From contig QANZ01045227.1 of NCBI GenBank assembly GCA_003254925.1, forward strand, positions 177,918-241,917: a stretch of 64,000 nucleotides of DNA, given 5' to 3'. Below the pieces are notes generated by a model that saw only the letters and a program-made list of their open reading frames with translations, ran no database searches and was not told where the DNA came from. The position numbers were made by a program, and so were the translations under genes. Positions 11,936 through 25,326 of the stretch are shown piece after piece (positions within the stretch are counted from its first letter, which is position 1; each line of letters starts with the position of its first letter). This stretch comes from Chamaecrista fasciculata (lineage: Eukaryota; Streptophyta; Magnoliopsida; Fabales; Fabaceae).

Positions 11936-13090
11936 TTTGACTTAATTTTTCATCTTTTAATTTGTCTTAAAATTATGATTTAATCCTCAAATATTTGAAA
12001 TATACTCTTTGATATCTTTTTTTTATTATAAAATTTGATTATTTAATCCTTGAAAAAATTTTCATATGGATTAAATAGTTAATATCTATATAAAAAAATA
12101 GAGAACAAAAAGTGTATTTCTAATAATTAAGGATTAAATTATAATTTTAAGATAAATTTAAGAATTATCTAAGTGTCTCCGAACAATCCTCGTGCATTGT
12201 GGTGTTTATGCATGGATATGTTTTATGGTAGTTATAGCTAGCTAGCTAGTATCCTTTTGATGTATGTTTCTTGAGTTTTTTTTTCAATGTTAAGTAATTA
12301 GGTAGGCGGACTTGGTAATCTAGGTGTCTAGACTATGCTTGTTTTTGGTTTATCTTATGTTATGTAATAAATTAGTATTGCAATAAATGATATGGGTTCT
12401 TAAGCATAGATCTTTTGTTTATTTCTATCAATACAATAGTTATAGCTAGTATCGTTTTTTAAAGGGAAAGTGCAAGCGTGTATGCGTGTGTGAGAGAGAA
12501 GGTTAACAAAGCGAAACACGAGCTTAAAGGCAGTACTTCAAATTACAAAGTTGCAGTTTATTTCCTTAGATTCCTTCAAAAGCTTGAAACCTTAAACTTA
12601 GAAGTTAGAGCAATCACATGATTTTTTTTTTCAAAGGATATCGGTTATTTTTTTTTCTTTTTGGGCTTAAAAAAGGCATTAATTATCTAATGATTAATAT
12701 AGGTAACCTATCACAAGGATGAAAGAGATCTGGATTTCTGATTATAGATTTCGTGCTCAAGGTCCAACTTTGACCAAATCATGACTTTGAAAATAAAATT
12801 TCAATGAGTTTTGACCCAAAAAATAGAAAAATAAAAGAACAAGGAGTTTCTTTTTCCTGACATTTTTTTTTGAGAGAAAGGAGTAAAATTTAACTTGCCT
12901 TAAAAATTTTAGAACTACCCATAATTCTTCAAAGAGTGATCCATTCACTTTTGAGGGAGGGAGAAGAAGAGCGAGAGGAAGAGTTAGAGAGAAAATGTAA
13001 ATTTTACACATTTATCATGAGTTTATACTTTTTCTATTTCTATATTATATACAAAGAATGCATTATCATTCACAATGCAAAAGATTTAAG
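11936..13090. other. 3' flank and spacer, no gene seen
   Basis: AT-rich sequence downstream of the MYB gene. A GCTAGCTAGCTAG run at about 12238-12250 and short chance frames are all I see. Confidence 0.55.
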
Positions 13091-13095
13091 TAGGA

Positions 13096-13175
13096 GTGCA
13101 CAGTGAGTTGAGTTAGCATGCCAAAACCAACACAACATGTTGGTTTGAGTTAAAAAATTTGGTCATACTTTGTAT
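13096..13175. mobile_element. Left end of an older hAT-like MITE, interrupted
   Basis: The word TAGGAGTGCACAGTGAGTTG resembles the terminal TAGGRGTGYACA of hAT MITEs. The sequence resumes with GATTGAGTTG after the nested element (13717-13731) and then enters an assembly gap, so the right end is not visible. Confidence 0.4.
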
Positions 13176-13716
13176 TAGGAGTGTACACCGGCCGGGTTTC
13201 GGCCAGACCTGAGACCCAGTCAGGTCAAAACCCGAGTTAGGCCGGGCTGGGTGACCGAGTCCATTCGTGTCCAACTGGGCCATTTTTTTTTCAAATTTTT
13301 TATATTTATTTATTTAAGTTATTCATTCATTATATATGATTTTTAACTTGTATATATTGATTAAAAAATTAATTTTGGATCACTCTAATGATGTTTTTAT
13401 TATTAAAAACATTTAATTTGATTTATCTGTTAAAAAACTATTGATTTAATTGAGATTAAGTATATATTTTATGTATTTTTTAATATACAATTAATAAAAA
13501 TATGAATACATGTATATTTTCTACAATAAAAATGAATGTTTTGTAAAAGAAAATATAAATATGTATAATAAAAATAAAAAAATTTTAATAATGGGTATAC
13601 CCCGGGCTGGGCCGAGTCTAGGACACCTAAACCCGGGACCCGGCTCGGCCCGATTTCAAAAAAGTGACCAGGTTGGGTCGGGTTTGATCGGACCGGGTCA
13701 AGTATGTAAACCCCTA
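13176..13716. mobile_element. hAT-type non-autonomous element, 541 bp
   Basis: It starts TAGGAGTGTACAC and ends GTAAACCCCTA, whose reverse complement is TAGGGGTTTAC. Flanking 8-bp repeats CTTTGTAT (13168-13175) and CTTTGGAT (13717-13724) differ by one base, consistent with the 8-bp TSD of hAT elements. The terminal approximately 100 bp on each side are GC-rich (CGGGCTGGG, GGGTCGGG words), while the interior is AT-rich and non-coding. Confidence 0.75.
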
Positions 13717-13731
13717 CTTTGGATTGAGTTG

Positions 13732-13859
13732 NNNNNNNNNNNNNNNNNNNNNNNNNNNNNNNNNNNNNNNNNNNNNNNNNNNNNNNNNNNNNNNNNNNNN
13801 NNNNNNNNNNNNNNNNNNNNNNNNNNNNNNNNNNNNNNNNNNNNNNNNNNNNNNNNNNN
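13732..13859. other. Assembly gap (128 N)
   Basis: A run of N bordered on the right by a TA dinucleotide repeat, a likely cause of the assembly break. Reading frames crossing it are artefacts. Confidence 0.98.
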
Positions 13860-14104
13860 ATATATATATATATATATATATGTAAATCCAAATATCAAAC
13901 AACTCTTCTGATTTTTAAATTAGAGAAAAACATCAAGTAATAAAAACTAAAAAAATATTGTTTCGGACGCATTGCCTACTTTGAAATATCTATTTAATCA
14001 TAAATATTATATTTCAAGTTCTCAACTACCCCCTTCTAACCCCTTCTAGACTTTACTAGACACACCTATATGGCCGTATGTATATATATATTTATATATA
14101 TTAG

Positions 14105-14300
14105 CCAAAAAAAAACAGAACTTTATTAAATAAACAAAAGAATTACATCCTCTACACTGCTTTATAGTTATATATAGAGAATATCATAATAGAAACCTCA
14201 ATGACACATTATTTCAGACTTATATAGCACTTTGGAGTCGAACCCATGACCAAAAACAAAAGCATAGGGGGGCAACCACTAGACCATGTGTTGACGACTG
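14105..14300 (-). mobile_element. tRNA-derived SINE-like element
   Basis: Read on the minus strand, an A-box-like TCTAGTGGTT (about 14280) is followed some 35 bases later by a B-box-like GGGTTCGACTCC (about 14240). These are the two internal RNA polymerase III promoter boxes, and the 3' end is T-rich. Upstream, GTGACGGAGCTAACGGGAG and a run of C (14341-14350 on plus) belong to another repeat. No cloverleaf folds, so it is not a functional tRNA gene. No TSD was established. Confidence 0.5.
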
Positions 14301-14399
14301 TATATAGTGTGAGTATATATAGATATATTAGTAATATTTTGGGGGGGGGGGATGCATGGCCCCGACCGACTCCCGTTAGCTCCGTCACTGGATATGTCT

Positions 14400-14860
14400 C
14401 CAAATAGTAAATACTAAATAATATATAATAACAATTATAAAATTTAATTTTATATTATCATTATTGTAAATTTTAAAGAATATTTACATGCTTATTAAAA
14501 TATGCGAATCAGGGTAGATTTATATAGATATTTAAATGTCAAAAATACAGTACTTTTGGGAAGAAAAAAAGAATAGTAGAATACATTACTTTTACTGCTA
14601 ACATTTTTTTTAGATTCCTTTTTTTTTTGTCTAGTAGATTCCTTTATAATAATCTAATTCATGAAATAGGTTATTAAAAGGCCGAAGTGCGATCTACAAT
14701 AAAAGGGCCCAAATGTGAAAGGTTAAGGAATTATATTCCAAGTTCCAAACCAGACGCAAAATGGTGCGGCTCGATCTAGTTATCTACAGTTCCGACCCTG
14801 TTTGCATTATGATTCCCCAAAAAAAAAAAAGTTCTTTTTGAGTTTTCACATGAAAAATGG
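14400..14860. other. Spacer upstream of the phosphate carrier gene
   Basis: AT-rich DNA without a gene. A GGGCCC-containing word near 14706 could be a site-II-like promoter element of the downstream gene, but this is weak. Confidence 0.4.
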
Positions 14861-15185
14861 GAATAAATGGTCTATTTTTGGGCAACCCAACTTTTCTTTT
14901 CCCGAAAGCCCGAAGAACTTGCATGCAGTTGCCACCAAACATTGAATTTACTCTTGGCCTTGGTTCTTCCACATCGCAGAACTTGATTCCTATTCCTTCC
15001 CGTGCTGCTCAATAGCTTAATTTCTCCACCCAGAAAGTGGGAATGATCAAAGGCGCTACCTTTTCTCCAATAGATGCTTAACAATGAGAGTACAGTGAAC
15101 GAAGGAGGAGGTGGAAGCTTGGGTTTTGTTGGGGTTTTTGCTTTTCACTGAAAAAAGGAAGAAAGTTGAAGTAATTAGCCATTTT

Positions 15186-18100
15186 ATGATGTCCTCGGTT
15201 GATGCATCCAAAGAGGGTACACCTAGGTATTATGGTCTTTGCGCTATTGGAGGAATGCTCAGCGCCGGCACTACCCATCTCGCCATCACTCCTTTTGATG
15301 TCTTGAAAGTCAATATGCAGGTTCTCTGTTTTTTTTGGACTTGTTTTACTTTCTTTTAGCTTATGCTGTATAATGCTGTTTATGTTCCATCACAGTGGGT
15401 TCTTGTTGTATTGCGTTTGAATTGTTGTTTAGATCATTTCTGGTCAGTGAGTGTTTATAGTGGTCACATCATGTATGTAGGTGCATCCAGTGAAGTATTA
15501 TAGCATTTCATCTTGCTTTACCACAATATTGAGAGAGCAAGGGCCTTCTGCCCTATGGAGAGGTTGGGCTGGCAAGTTCTTTGGATATGGTGCTCAAGGA
15601 GGCTGCAGATTTGGCCTTTATGAGTACTTTAAGGGACTTTATTCCCCGATAATGGGAGATCATAATAGGAGTATGGTTTTCTTTCTTAGCAGTGCATCTG
15701 CTGAAGTATTTGCCAATATGGCTCTATGCCCATTTGAGGCTGTTAAAGTGAGGGTTCAAGCACAGCCCTGTTTTGCTAAGGGATTGTTTGATGGATTTCC
15801 TAAGATTTATGCATCAGAAGGCACACAAGGGTAAATGTCAAATACTATGATTATATTTTATACTTTGTTTCCATCTGAGTCCAGGAGATGATTGTTTAAC
15901 TTCTACTTATTGCAGATTCTACCGTGGGCTTGTTCCACTCCTGGGCCGAAACCTTCCATGTAATTTCACATCTCCTGATATGACATAATTCAATTAAACA
16001 AGACTCCTCTTATAGGTCTAGCATTTAAGGGTATCTCAGCATTTCTCTTTATCTACATGCTTGAAATAACACTTGGAAGTTGGAATGAACCAACCAGCTA
16101 ACATGGGCAAATGTAATGGCAATTAGATGTCAAACCTGGGCATGGTATATACCTAGAGATACATAGATAATATGTTTTCTTGCATGTTGTACATCTGGCT
16201 ATCTTTATGTTATTTTTGTTTTTGCTTAATTCTTTCTCATTTTTGTTCTACTTGAGATCTGATGTATTCGTTTTAATCTGATGGTCAATACTTACATATA
16301 TATATATATATTGGAATTTGTGAATTGCTATACTATCATACTCACGTATATGGAAAAAATCAAATATCTAACTTATTAGTCACTTGTTTTTAGTTGCCTG
16401 TTGGTTGGCAGTAAACATTTTTTTAACTGAGCATGATGATCAATCAAAGATTAACTAAACTCTGTTCTTACGATAATTGTTCTTTATTTTTTTTCTTTTG
16501 GATTAGCATTATAATGGAAGGATAGTCCAATGATAGTGAATTATAATACTAGTCATTATTTATCAATGAACTAGCTATGAAGTATTGTGTTAATTTTTTG
16601 TGCAGTTTCTGTGGTTATGTTCTCAACTTTTGAGCACTCCGTTGATTTTTTGTATCGGAGAGTTGTTAAAAGAAGAAAGGAGGAATGCTCAATTACCCAA
16701 CAACTTGGAGTTACATGTTTAGCTGGATATGCTGCTGGATCTGTTGGTAGCTTGATTTCTAACCCTGCTGACAACATTGTCGCTTCTCTTTATAACAGAA
16801 AGGCTGATAGTCTCACACTGGTATCTATTTCTTTACATTTACCTTTAAGATGCTTCCTTGAAAGGTTTTAGAGGTTTTATAAAATGATTTACTCTTCTCG
16901 TGAGCAGGCTATCAGGAACATTGGTCTAACAAATCTATTTACAAGGAGCCTTCCTATTAGAATTATGTTGGTTGGCCCTTCTATAACTTTACAATGGTTG
17001 TTCTATGACACAATTAAAGTCTTAGCTGGAATGTAAGTGCATTAGTCCCCTGCTTCTTTTTCATTGTTTACTATTTAAAAATATTCTGTTTATCTTAACT
17101 CATAGTCTACTGCTCCTCGTTTGTTCTTTTAACCCTGTTATTGTTTCAGGGTGTTATTTTAACAACCAATCCCCCTCCCCAAACAAAAAAGAAGAAGGTT
17201 ATTATCATATATATATATATATAAACAAAGGAGTGCAAACTAGAAAAAGTACAGATAATCAATAACTTTAAGGTGATGCTATATATTTTAAGAAAAATCA
17301 GAAAATAAATGTATGATTCATTCAGTGAAACAGAATTTTGGTCCCAACTCCCAGCTGACTAAAATAATTTCAGTTCACTACTGGATTTCAATGGGTATTC
17401 TTAGTTTAAAGATAACCACAGCAGAAGAGAGCTTGAATGAGTCTAAATCTTGTAGCTCAAAACAGTCATTTTCTTATGCTTGCATCCTTTAGGGTGGTTG
17501 TGTGTGTGGGGTGAAGTTGGATAACATGTAAATTTTTAGTTATCGGTAGTATTTATTATTGTGTAACAAATCATACTTTCTCTAATTCTTGTGTTGACAT
17601 TGTGTGATTTAATTCTGGTTTAGAATATGGCTGTCTTTCTCTTGCATGAGCATGATTTTTGTCATGTGGTTAAGATCTAGGAATACAAAAGAAAGTTGTT
17701 ATCATGGGCTTTGATTACAGAGAAAGTGGATTGAAGTGTTTAATCCATGAAATCCGTATGTAACTATGACATTACCTATTAGAATATTTTTAGGACCCAC
17801 TGCTATATTGTAGTATTTATTTCCATAACTATAGCGATCTCACTAAACAGCAGAAATACAGCACAAGAGACACTCTCAGTAGAAGGATATGTCTGATACA
17901 AGGAATTATAATGAAACCAGCACACAAAACACCTAAAGACTATGGACACATATAACATAAACATGGGGTGTCTAGCTTTCAAGAGGCTAGACTCTCTCCC
18001 ATATTGTTTTTTAATATTTACCTTGTCGTTTCCTTAAGACAATTTACTTATATATATTAGCACAACCCACACCATCTTGCTTTCTTTCTCTCTCTTCTCC

Positions 18101-18979
18101 AACAAACCTGTCTTTTCTGCTTTGAGCCCAACTGCCATATGTTCAGCCCTTTCCCTTTTTTTTTTTTAATTATCTTTGCCCCTTCTATTTTAGGTTCTAA
18201 TCCCATCAGGTCCATCACATATAAAAACCGTAAAGAAGCTCTGATTGTATTAGAGCAGGTTAAATTCCAGAGTGGCAATAGTGATGATGATCCAAACACT
18301 TTAAATATGTTAAATTGTTAATAAATTCAAGATTAATTTTAGGAATATTAGAACTGTTTGCATGGCATGGCGTATAAAATTCTGCACCAATTATTGGCTA
18401 GTGCAAAAGAATGACATTTGGTGAGTTCATTAAGGTACATCCTGCCACTTTTAGCCAACACGCAAACAAGAAAAAAAAGGGGGAAAAAAAACTTCAATTT
18501 AGAAGGTTGTGATTTGGCCCCCTTAAATTTAAACTTACAAGTTAAGAAAAGACCTCCTCTGATAACATGTGTCCAAAAAGCCTACAGCACTTGTCTTCTT
18601 TAGCAAAATGTTAGATGTAACAATTTTGTTAGTGGACGATTTGTAAGTACCTTTATAAATGCTAATTGAGCTTGGGGGCATTGCCTTGGCCCTTGGCCTC
18701 AGTAAGTTCTCAGAACCCAACTTACCTAAAAAAAAATTGGTGGAATAGTGCACAAATTTTTTCTTGTAGGTGCCCTTCTATCATTTGTTTAGAAGAACCT
18801 TTTTACTTGCTTGGAGCATTAGCATAGTTCTCCTTGCAGCCATTTGATTTTCTGCATGATGGGTTACTACTGTTTTTGTCACATACTTGCCATTCTTGGT
18901 AACACTTTCTAAAACTAAATCTTGCAGGCCAACTAGTGGTGAAGTAGCAAATGAGTTTGGAGGATACGAGGCGGGCTAG
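15186..18979 (+). CDS. Mitochondrial phosphate carrier (PHT3/MPT family)
   Basis: Six exons: 15186-15320, 15481-15830, 15916-15959, 16606-16820, 16908-17032 and 18928-18979, giving 306 residues. The protein has three mitochondrial-carrier repeats, each opening with a Px[DE]xx[KR]-type signature: PFDVLK (repeat 1), PFEAVK (repeat 2) and PADNIV (repeat 3, where the usual basic residue is missing). GGCRFGLYEYFK and FSTFEHSVDF are typical of the phosphate carrier subfamily, which imports phosphate with protons across the inner membrane for ATP synthesis. It lacks a long cleavable presequence and closely resembles the shorter plant form related to Arabidopsis At2g17270. The ATG at 15186 is chosen because an in-frame ATG at 15111 would add a segment unlike the family. 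Intron 5 is 1.9 kb, much longer than the others. Confidence 0.93.
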
Positions 18980-20325
18980 GTTCAGGGAAATGGAATGATC
19001 TGATCACCTCTTTTGGTTGACTGCATATGATTTCAAGACAATTTATACTTCATAGCATATACAAGATTTCTTTTTCTTTCTCTGTTTTTGTGTTTGCCAT
19101 CATTATCCAAGCCTTGTTGGAATTGTAACTAGGGTAGATTTTAGTTGAAGCCCTTGAAATTAATTTAGAAAGAGAATAGGGAGGGCATAACTATTCTTTG
19201 TCCGGGATTCCCGAATCCCAACTCAAGGATTACCAGCACTGCATAGTGCATATCTTATAAATCTTGTTGTAGAAGAACGTAATAAAAAGTTTACTATCAA
19301 CTATCTCACTAGTCTGCTTAAATAATAGTGAATTTTTTGTGGTATGAGTAGGATTTTCTCTTCACCATCAGTGAACTATCATCTTGCACAGTTATACTGA
19401 AGCAGATAGTAAAAAAAAAAAAAAATGAAAGAACACTGCACTCTTTGAAGTGTTTCAAGGGATCCATTCCCTTATTTAAGACTCTCTGTATCACACTGCT
19501 TTGAAGAAGTTAGAAATTTCTTTGAAAAAAAAGAGAACATGCGATTGATGTGCATGCATAGATGATTAACCTGATGTACCAGATCAGATCTACCCAAAAA
19601 GTTGCATCATAGAACTCCATTATTGAGGCTGTAAGAGTGAGGAGTGAGGCATGGTAAGAAGCAAGAGCATTCCATATGTCCTACAAATAAGGCATATATA
19701 TAAATTGAAATTGTGACCATTCCATATGTCCTAGAAATCACAGGCTGGTATAGTATGTTCCAAAATGTGCAGAGTCTGAAGTCCCAAGTAATGAGATTGA
19801 TTATTGGGTCAACATCAATCCCAGTTTCTGGAAGGGTCCGCTTAACTACCATAATTAAAGTGATAACATTTATGAGCCACGTCGTGCCAAGTTGCCATAA
19901 CTGGTAATGGACCCAACTCACTTTCATGAGAAATGACAGAACCCCAGAAGTAGGGAAGTCCACAAGTTATATTATCTCGTATAAACAACGACAACGGTAG
20001 GTGTCGTTGCAACGGCAAGATCACAACGTTAAAACATGACTGGTTCCTCATTTCGGAACTGTTCTGATAAAATGTCACCTTCAACCTCATGATAATTGCC
20101 TTAGCTGTCATTTTAGAGATAAGGACTATTGAGGGCCGGCCCCTTTCATTTTCTTATTTATTTTCTTTTTGTGTTTGTTTTTAAAAAAACAATTCTTAAA
20201 TGACTATAACCTCATTTTGGTCCGTCTTGTCTTACTATTTTTTTAAGTTTTTGTTTTTCATTGATTTTTTTATTATTTTGTTATCAATGTTAATCACTCA
20301 ATCAATTTTTTTTCGTTTAAATTAT
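18980..20325. other. 3' UTR and spacer
   Basis: Probably the 3' UTR of the phosphate carrier (to about 19300), then spacer. The word CATTCCATATGTCCTA is duplicated at about 19669 and 19718. No gene was recognised. Confidence 0.5.
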
Positions 20326-20329
20326 GGGT

Positions 20330-20440
20330 ATCTCTAAGATTAATCCCAATAGGGCCTCAGTAGTGAACATTGGTCCTCTTATCTAGGGTGCAGCTTATCA
20401 ACCACTACACCGAACACTTGTTGGTCATTCGATTAAATAT
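20330..20440 (-). mobile_element. Degenerate SINE-like relic
   Basis: On the minus strand GGTGTAGTGGTTGATAAGCT resembles an A box, and about 35 bases later ATGTTCACTACTG resembles a decayed B box. The spacing fits a tRNA-derived SINE. Tail and TSD are not recognisable. Confidence 0.3.
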
Positions 20441-21554
20441 TTAACTAAATTGATTAAATATTTAACTAAATTGATAATATATTATGGTTAATTGAAAGTA
20501 TGATATTGATAGTTAATGATATAGTATTTTAATTAATGTATATAAATAATTTTTTTTATATTAACAAAATAAAATGGTTAAAAATCCAATCAATTTATGT
20601 CAAATTTAAAAAATAGTTATGATGACTAACTTTAATAACAAAAGAATAAGTTTTTATGTGACAGTTAACATACCTCTTATAATATGATGGTATTACATAT
20701 TCAATTAAAATTGTACATAATTAATTTAATTAAGACTTAGATAGATGGACTAAAATTGATAGCAAAACAAGTTGTGAGGGATCAAATTGAAAAAAAAATA
20801 AATATGTGATGGATCAACATGGAATTTTATTCATTCTTAGATTTAATCTTAAAAACGTGTTTTTCTAGGATTTAGAACACTTTTAGCATGTTCTCTCTTT
20901 TGTTTTTTATCTGTTATTAACAATTTCAAGAAACAGTGCTACCATACAACTTCAAAAGTTTTGTTCTTAAAGATAATGGGTGTCGTTTGGGTCAAATTTA
21001 CTTTTTGGATGATAGATAATTAGGTGACTTTGATGTGAATTTTACTTGAATTAAGGAGATCACATTTCTAACTTCGTAATTTTATTGTTTGATTATTTCT
21101 TTGTTGTTGTCTAGTCAAACTTTTAATGTGGTTTTGAGATTCAAATTATGTAAGTCAACTTAAAAATTTATCATTTGTAAAAATCTTTGAGTGTAAATAA
21201 CTAAATATTATAGTAGCTGGATTATTCGTTGTCTATAACTTCAATGCATTTCCTTATATTATGAAATTTATGAGGGTCTACTGCATTTATTAATTGGAGA
21301 AAAAATGATTTCAAGGTTTAATTTTATAAAACAGTGCATAAATAAAGTGGCATAACATATGCACCAAAAGCCATCATGTATCATCCTTGAGAGAACAATT
21401 AACAAAACTAGAACTTGATTTGATTATTTTAAATAGTAAAGGATAAGACTGAATCAAATCAAAACTGGAATGAGTAAATTACTAAATTGAAACTTTGACT
21501 TGGACCAGGACATTGTACATTAAAGAGGCATAACATAACGCATAGTCTCATAAA
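20441..21554. other. AT-rich spacer, no gene seen
   Basis: A short tandem duplication of TTGATTAAATATTTAACTAAA occurs near 20430-20472. Otherwise there are only chance frames. Confidence 0.5.
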
Positions 21555-21831
21555 TACTCCCTCCGATCCTATATATCTGATGTTTAAGGTAAGTACACAC
21601 ATATCAAGGAAATGATTAGTTCACCTAAAATGAAAAGAAAAATGAGATAAAAAGACTAAACTATTCCTATTAAATTACTTGGAAAATGTTTATTCATTTA
21701 TGACTCTACTATATTTAATAGGGATAGAATGGTAAAAAAATAATTAATGTTCTCTTGAATTTGTAAAACATCAAATATTTTAAAATAAAAAAATTCTTCA
21801 AAACATTAGATATTCAAAACCGGAAGAAATA
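21555..21831. mobile_element. Stowaway-type MITE (Tc1/mariner), 277 bp
   Basis: It begins TACTCCCTCCGATCCTATAT and its other end, reverse-complemented, begins TATTTCTTCCGGTTTTGAAT. The TIRs start with the CTCCCTCCG word typical of Stowaway and are bounded by TA, the expected target duplication. The interior is AT-rich and non-coding. Confidence 0.75.
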
Positions 21832-24750
21832 ATAAATAATAACCCCGGATTTACTTCTAATAACGTGGAGAATTCACAATGTACCAAGTTGTCTCTTGAA
21901 TCTCTCATCTTGAAAGAAGTCAAAGACATTGAGTCTATGGCTTGGAATTAACATTGTTCATATTTTTATATCAACAAAATTAATTTAAAAAAGTCTAGAA
22001 ATTTTATGTAAAATCTCAAAATAAAAAATTACTTATAATAACAAAGAAAAATGGATATGTGCGACAATAAATATGTCATATCATCAACTAATGGTATTAC
22101 ATATTCAATTAACATTTTTGCAAAATTAATTTAGTTAAAACCTAAATAAAGTCACTATTATTAATAACAAAACAAATTGTAATGAACTAAATTGGTAAGA
22201 GAAATCTAAGAGTGACCGAATAAAAAAAAGTGAAGATTTGAAGGGCTAAAATGAGATTTGCTCAATTTTTTACATAAAAAATATTTTTTTTCTTGTAAAA
22301 AGTATGTTATTAAAATACTCAACCTGAGATTCTTTAGGAGATCTGGATTCAGATTAACAAAATTGAGAAATTCATACATACATCTGCACATACTCTTCTC
22401 TCCCGGCATTCAACTTAGCATTTATTTTTAGGAGGCACAAAGGGTCCACCTACAAATTGATTAAGACACAAGCAACCCCAATAGACTAAACTATCTAATC
22501 TGATCCATAAGCTTTTAGATATAAAGATTTTGTGTTTCTAATTAAATATTATTATAATCAACTATGGTTTGGTGTAGTAAAAAAAAATCTATGATTTAAC
22601 AACAACAAAAAAATAATATTATTATTTCTTTAATTCTCTAAACTCACCTCAATAGACGTTTTGTTTTGTTTTGCTATTTTCAGAGATTGACTTGGGTCAT
22701 GGGCTCTCGGCCGTCTAATTATGATACTTTCAAATCATTTTCTGTATCGTTAATGTTTAAATCACCAAACTCATTTGGATGACCAATGATTAAAGAATTG
22801 TTTAAAAGCTTCATGGACTGTGTGACCCCATTAATAATGTCACTGCTTTGATTAAATAATTGTCCATAATCGATGTAATATGACAGTTACCTAATAAACG
22901 AATCTATTTGCTGTGTACAGATGAGGCGACCACTAACCAGGTATGGCTCAAAATTTGAGTTTTGTCTCTCTGTTTTATTTACTACATTTACCCTTCTGCA
23001 TAAAGGAAAAGCCAACCACTATCTTTTTTAATATATAAAATTCATCTTAATCCTTCTTCCAATATAATATTTCGACTGCCCAATACCAACAGAGACCTGG
23101 AAATTTGGGTTGAAATAATTAATATAACATCATATAACTAGTAGATAATACCAAAGAGAATCAACTTTTTCTTAAAAGAAATTACAAAATCTCCTATCAT
23201 AGTTAAAATCAGAAAGGGTGTTGTTCAACTAAAGTTATTAACTTTTTCTTCTTTCGCTCTCAAGAATGAATATTTAATTTAGATGGTTAATGTGATGTAA
23301 GTGCTTAACGAAACCCATAATAAAATAATAAGAAATCGTGTGTCTTGTGTGTTGCCACGCCATCTCAACTCTGAAGCAATGTTTGGGTTTTGAATGTGAC
23401 ATTTGGATTCAATTCTATAAAAAAAAAATAAAATAAAAATATGTAGAGATAAAATATGTGAGTTCATGAAGTTTGAAGTGAATGTTGTTTTAAGAGGGTA
23501 TCCCACCTGCTTTTGACAATATTTCTGAATTTTCAAGTGAAAAGGCAGGCATGTATGGCTGCCACCATCACCTCTGGAGCTACCTGCAAGTGTAAAGGAT
23601 GTGAATTGGCAGTGTCATGTAGCTTCAAAATCAAAATACTTTTTTCCCCTTAAAGACAAGTCTTCAATTTCCATACTTGTGAATTGTGATGAGCTGGAAA
23701 TCCATGATCACGAAAGCATTATGATCTTGTGGACCCCCTTTAGATCCAAAGACGAAGAGAAAATTCAGAATTTGATCTTCTTGTTTTTTGTTATATTATA
23801 TATCATACTATTCCAAATAGTTGTTAGAGTATGATTAGTGACATGTGAAACCAACCTTCCAACCATTACCTTAATTTTGAGCTTTATGGGCACACCCTCA
23901 TCCTCATGAAGCCGCTTAAACGTCAAAAATCATAGTGCCAGTTACCAAATATGAAACACCCTTTTTCATTATTTTAAGGTTTTGGTAACAATCATCGGAA
24001 ACCTATATCTGGCAAAGATTCGCCAAGATGAGATTACCAGAAAAAAAAAAAGGCCAAGAGACAGGTAAATCAAACTAGTTACAGTTATGAAAAAATATGC
24101 ATGCAAAAATATATTTTATCGTGATTAAGTTAATTAACATAATATTCTGTTTTTTTTTCATGGCGAGACTAAGCAAGTGACTAACCAAAAATCTTCCAGA
24201 AAATAATACATTAGGTAATAGGTAGGAATGGCATGGCGAACAAAAGGTACAGCTAGCACCAGATTAGTGCAGGCCACAACTAGGCTAGTAAAGCACAAAA
24301 GCTAGTATTCAACTTGATATTAATAAATAGATTGACCTACGCCTATGGCTTTTCTTATCCACCAAGCTTTATTGAATTAGGAAGGATCCTTATGGTCCAT
24401 TGTGAAATATATACAGAAATACCAAATATATCCTTACCAGTCTCAAGAGAATTCTGTAGCTGCCCACATGAACAAATGATCCTCAGCCTATAAAAGGCTG
24501 TAAACAAATAACATTGATCGATTATGGAAATTGTGTAATAAGCCGGCTGGCTTTCAAGCACTAGTTAGCAGTTACTTACATACTAGTTAATCTTCCAAAA
24601 TCCAAACGGCTTGATTTCTTAACAATGAAGTTTCAGCAAAAATAACTTACACGGTAGAACAACTTAAGCAACATCAAAATAAGCAAAAGCATCATATTCC
24701 ACTCAAAACAAGATTCTCTACAGAAGTGGCAGAAAGGGTAAGTCCGTAAG
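21832..24750. other. Spacer, no gene recognised
   Basis: AT-rich DNA. A frame at 23601-23834 has ordinary amino-acid composition but matches no family I know and has no clear start context, so I do not call it. Confidence 0.5.
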
Positions 24751-24756
24751 TGTAAT

Positions 24757-24762
24757 TTTATT
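24757..24762 (-). terminator. Candidate poly(A) signal of the PIRL gene
   Basis: TTTATT on the plus strand reads AATAAA on the minus strand, about 565 bases downstream of the stop codon at 25327. It is one of several possible signals in a long AT-rich 3' region. Confidence 0.3.
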
Positions 24763-25326
24763 CAACAATGGGAGTGGACGTAAACATAAATAGCACATAC
24801 TTTCTCATTTCTTCCTTGCCATCCATTTCTATTTTGCCCGTTGGAGTGTACATTCCTTCCCACTTTCAAGAAAATAATACAAAAAAAATAAGATGGAAAA
24901 ATAAAATTGTACATTAAAGAAACCGGAAAAATATAGAGCAGTAAATAATCTACAGTTTGTGCTGCAAGAGTCAAAGCAGATTTTTACAGTCTACAACAAG
25001 GACAGGCACTTCACTCAGACACAATACTGTTGAGCGCAGGCATATCCCTGTCAATTAAGGAAAACATAAAACATCAGCAGTTACTGTTCTCCTTAGAGTG
25101 CATGCTTTTATGTTCTCTCAAAGCATGCATTCATTTCTCTCTTTGCTAGCATCCCTTCTGAAATCCAGCCATGTCAAATAGGCCACACACTTACTGGGGG
25201 ACAATGGTTAAACTTTGGCCTATATTATAGTTACATGCCAACTCCAGTTTTCAGTACAAGTACAGAACAGGAAACAATCGAACTTACTCATGGTATTTGT
25301 TGCTTTTCAACACTGGTTTGATAAGA

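Noticed and set aside
13469..13911. Frames crossing 13732-13859
   Set aside because: They exist only because N does not encode a stop; the ends are transposon sequence.
14225..14290. tRNA gene
   Set aside because: A and B boxes are present but no cloverleaf forms; SINE is the better reading.
15111..15185. Upstream in-frame ATG of the phosphate carrier
   Set aside because: The extra 25 residues lack family similarity and the ATG at 15186 gives the usual length.
23601..23834. 77-codon frame as a small gene
   Set aside because: No homology recognised, no promoter or splice context supporting it.
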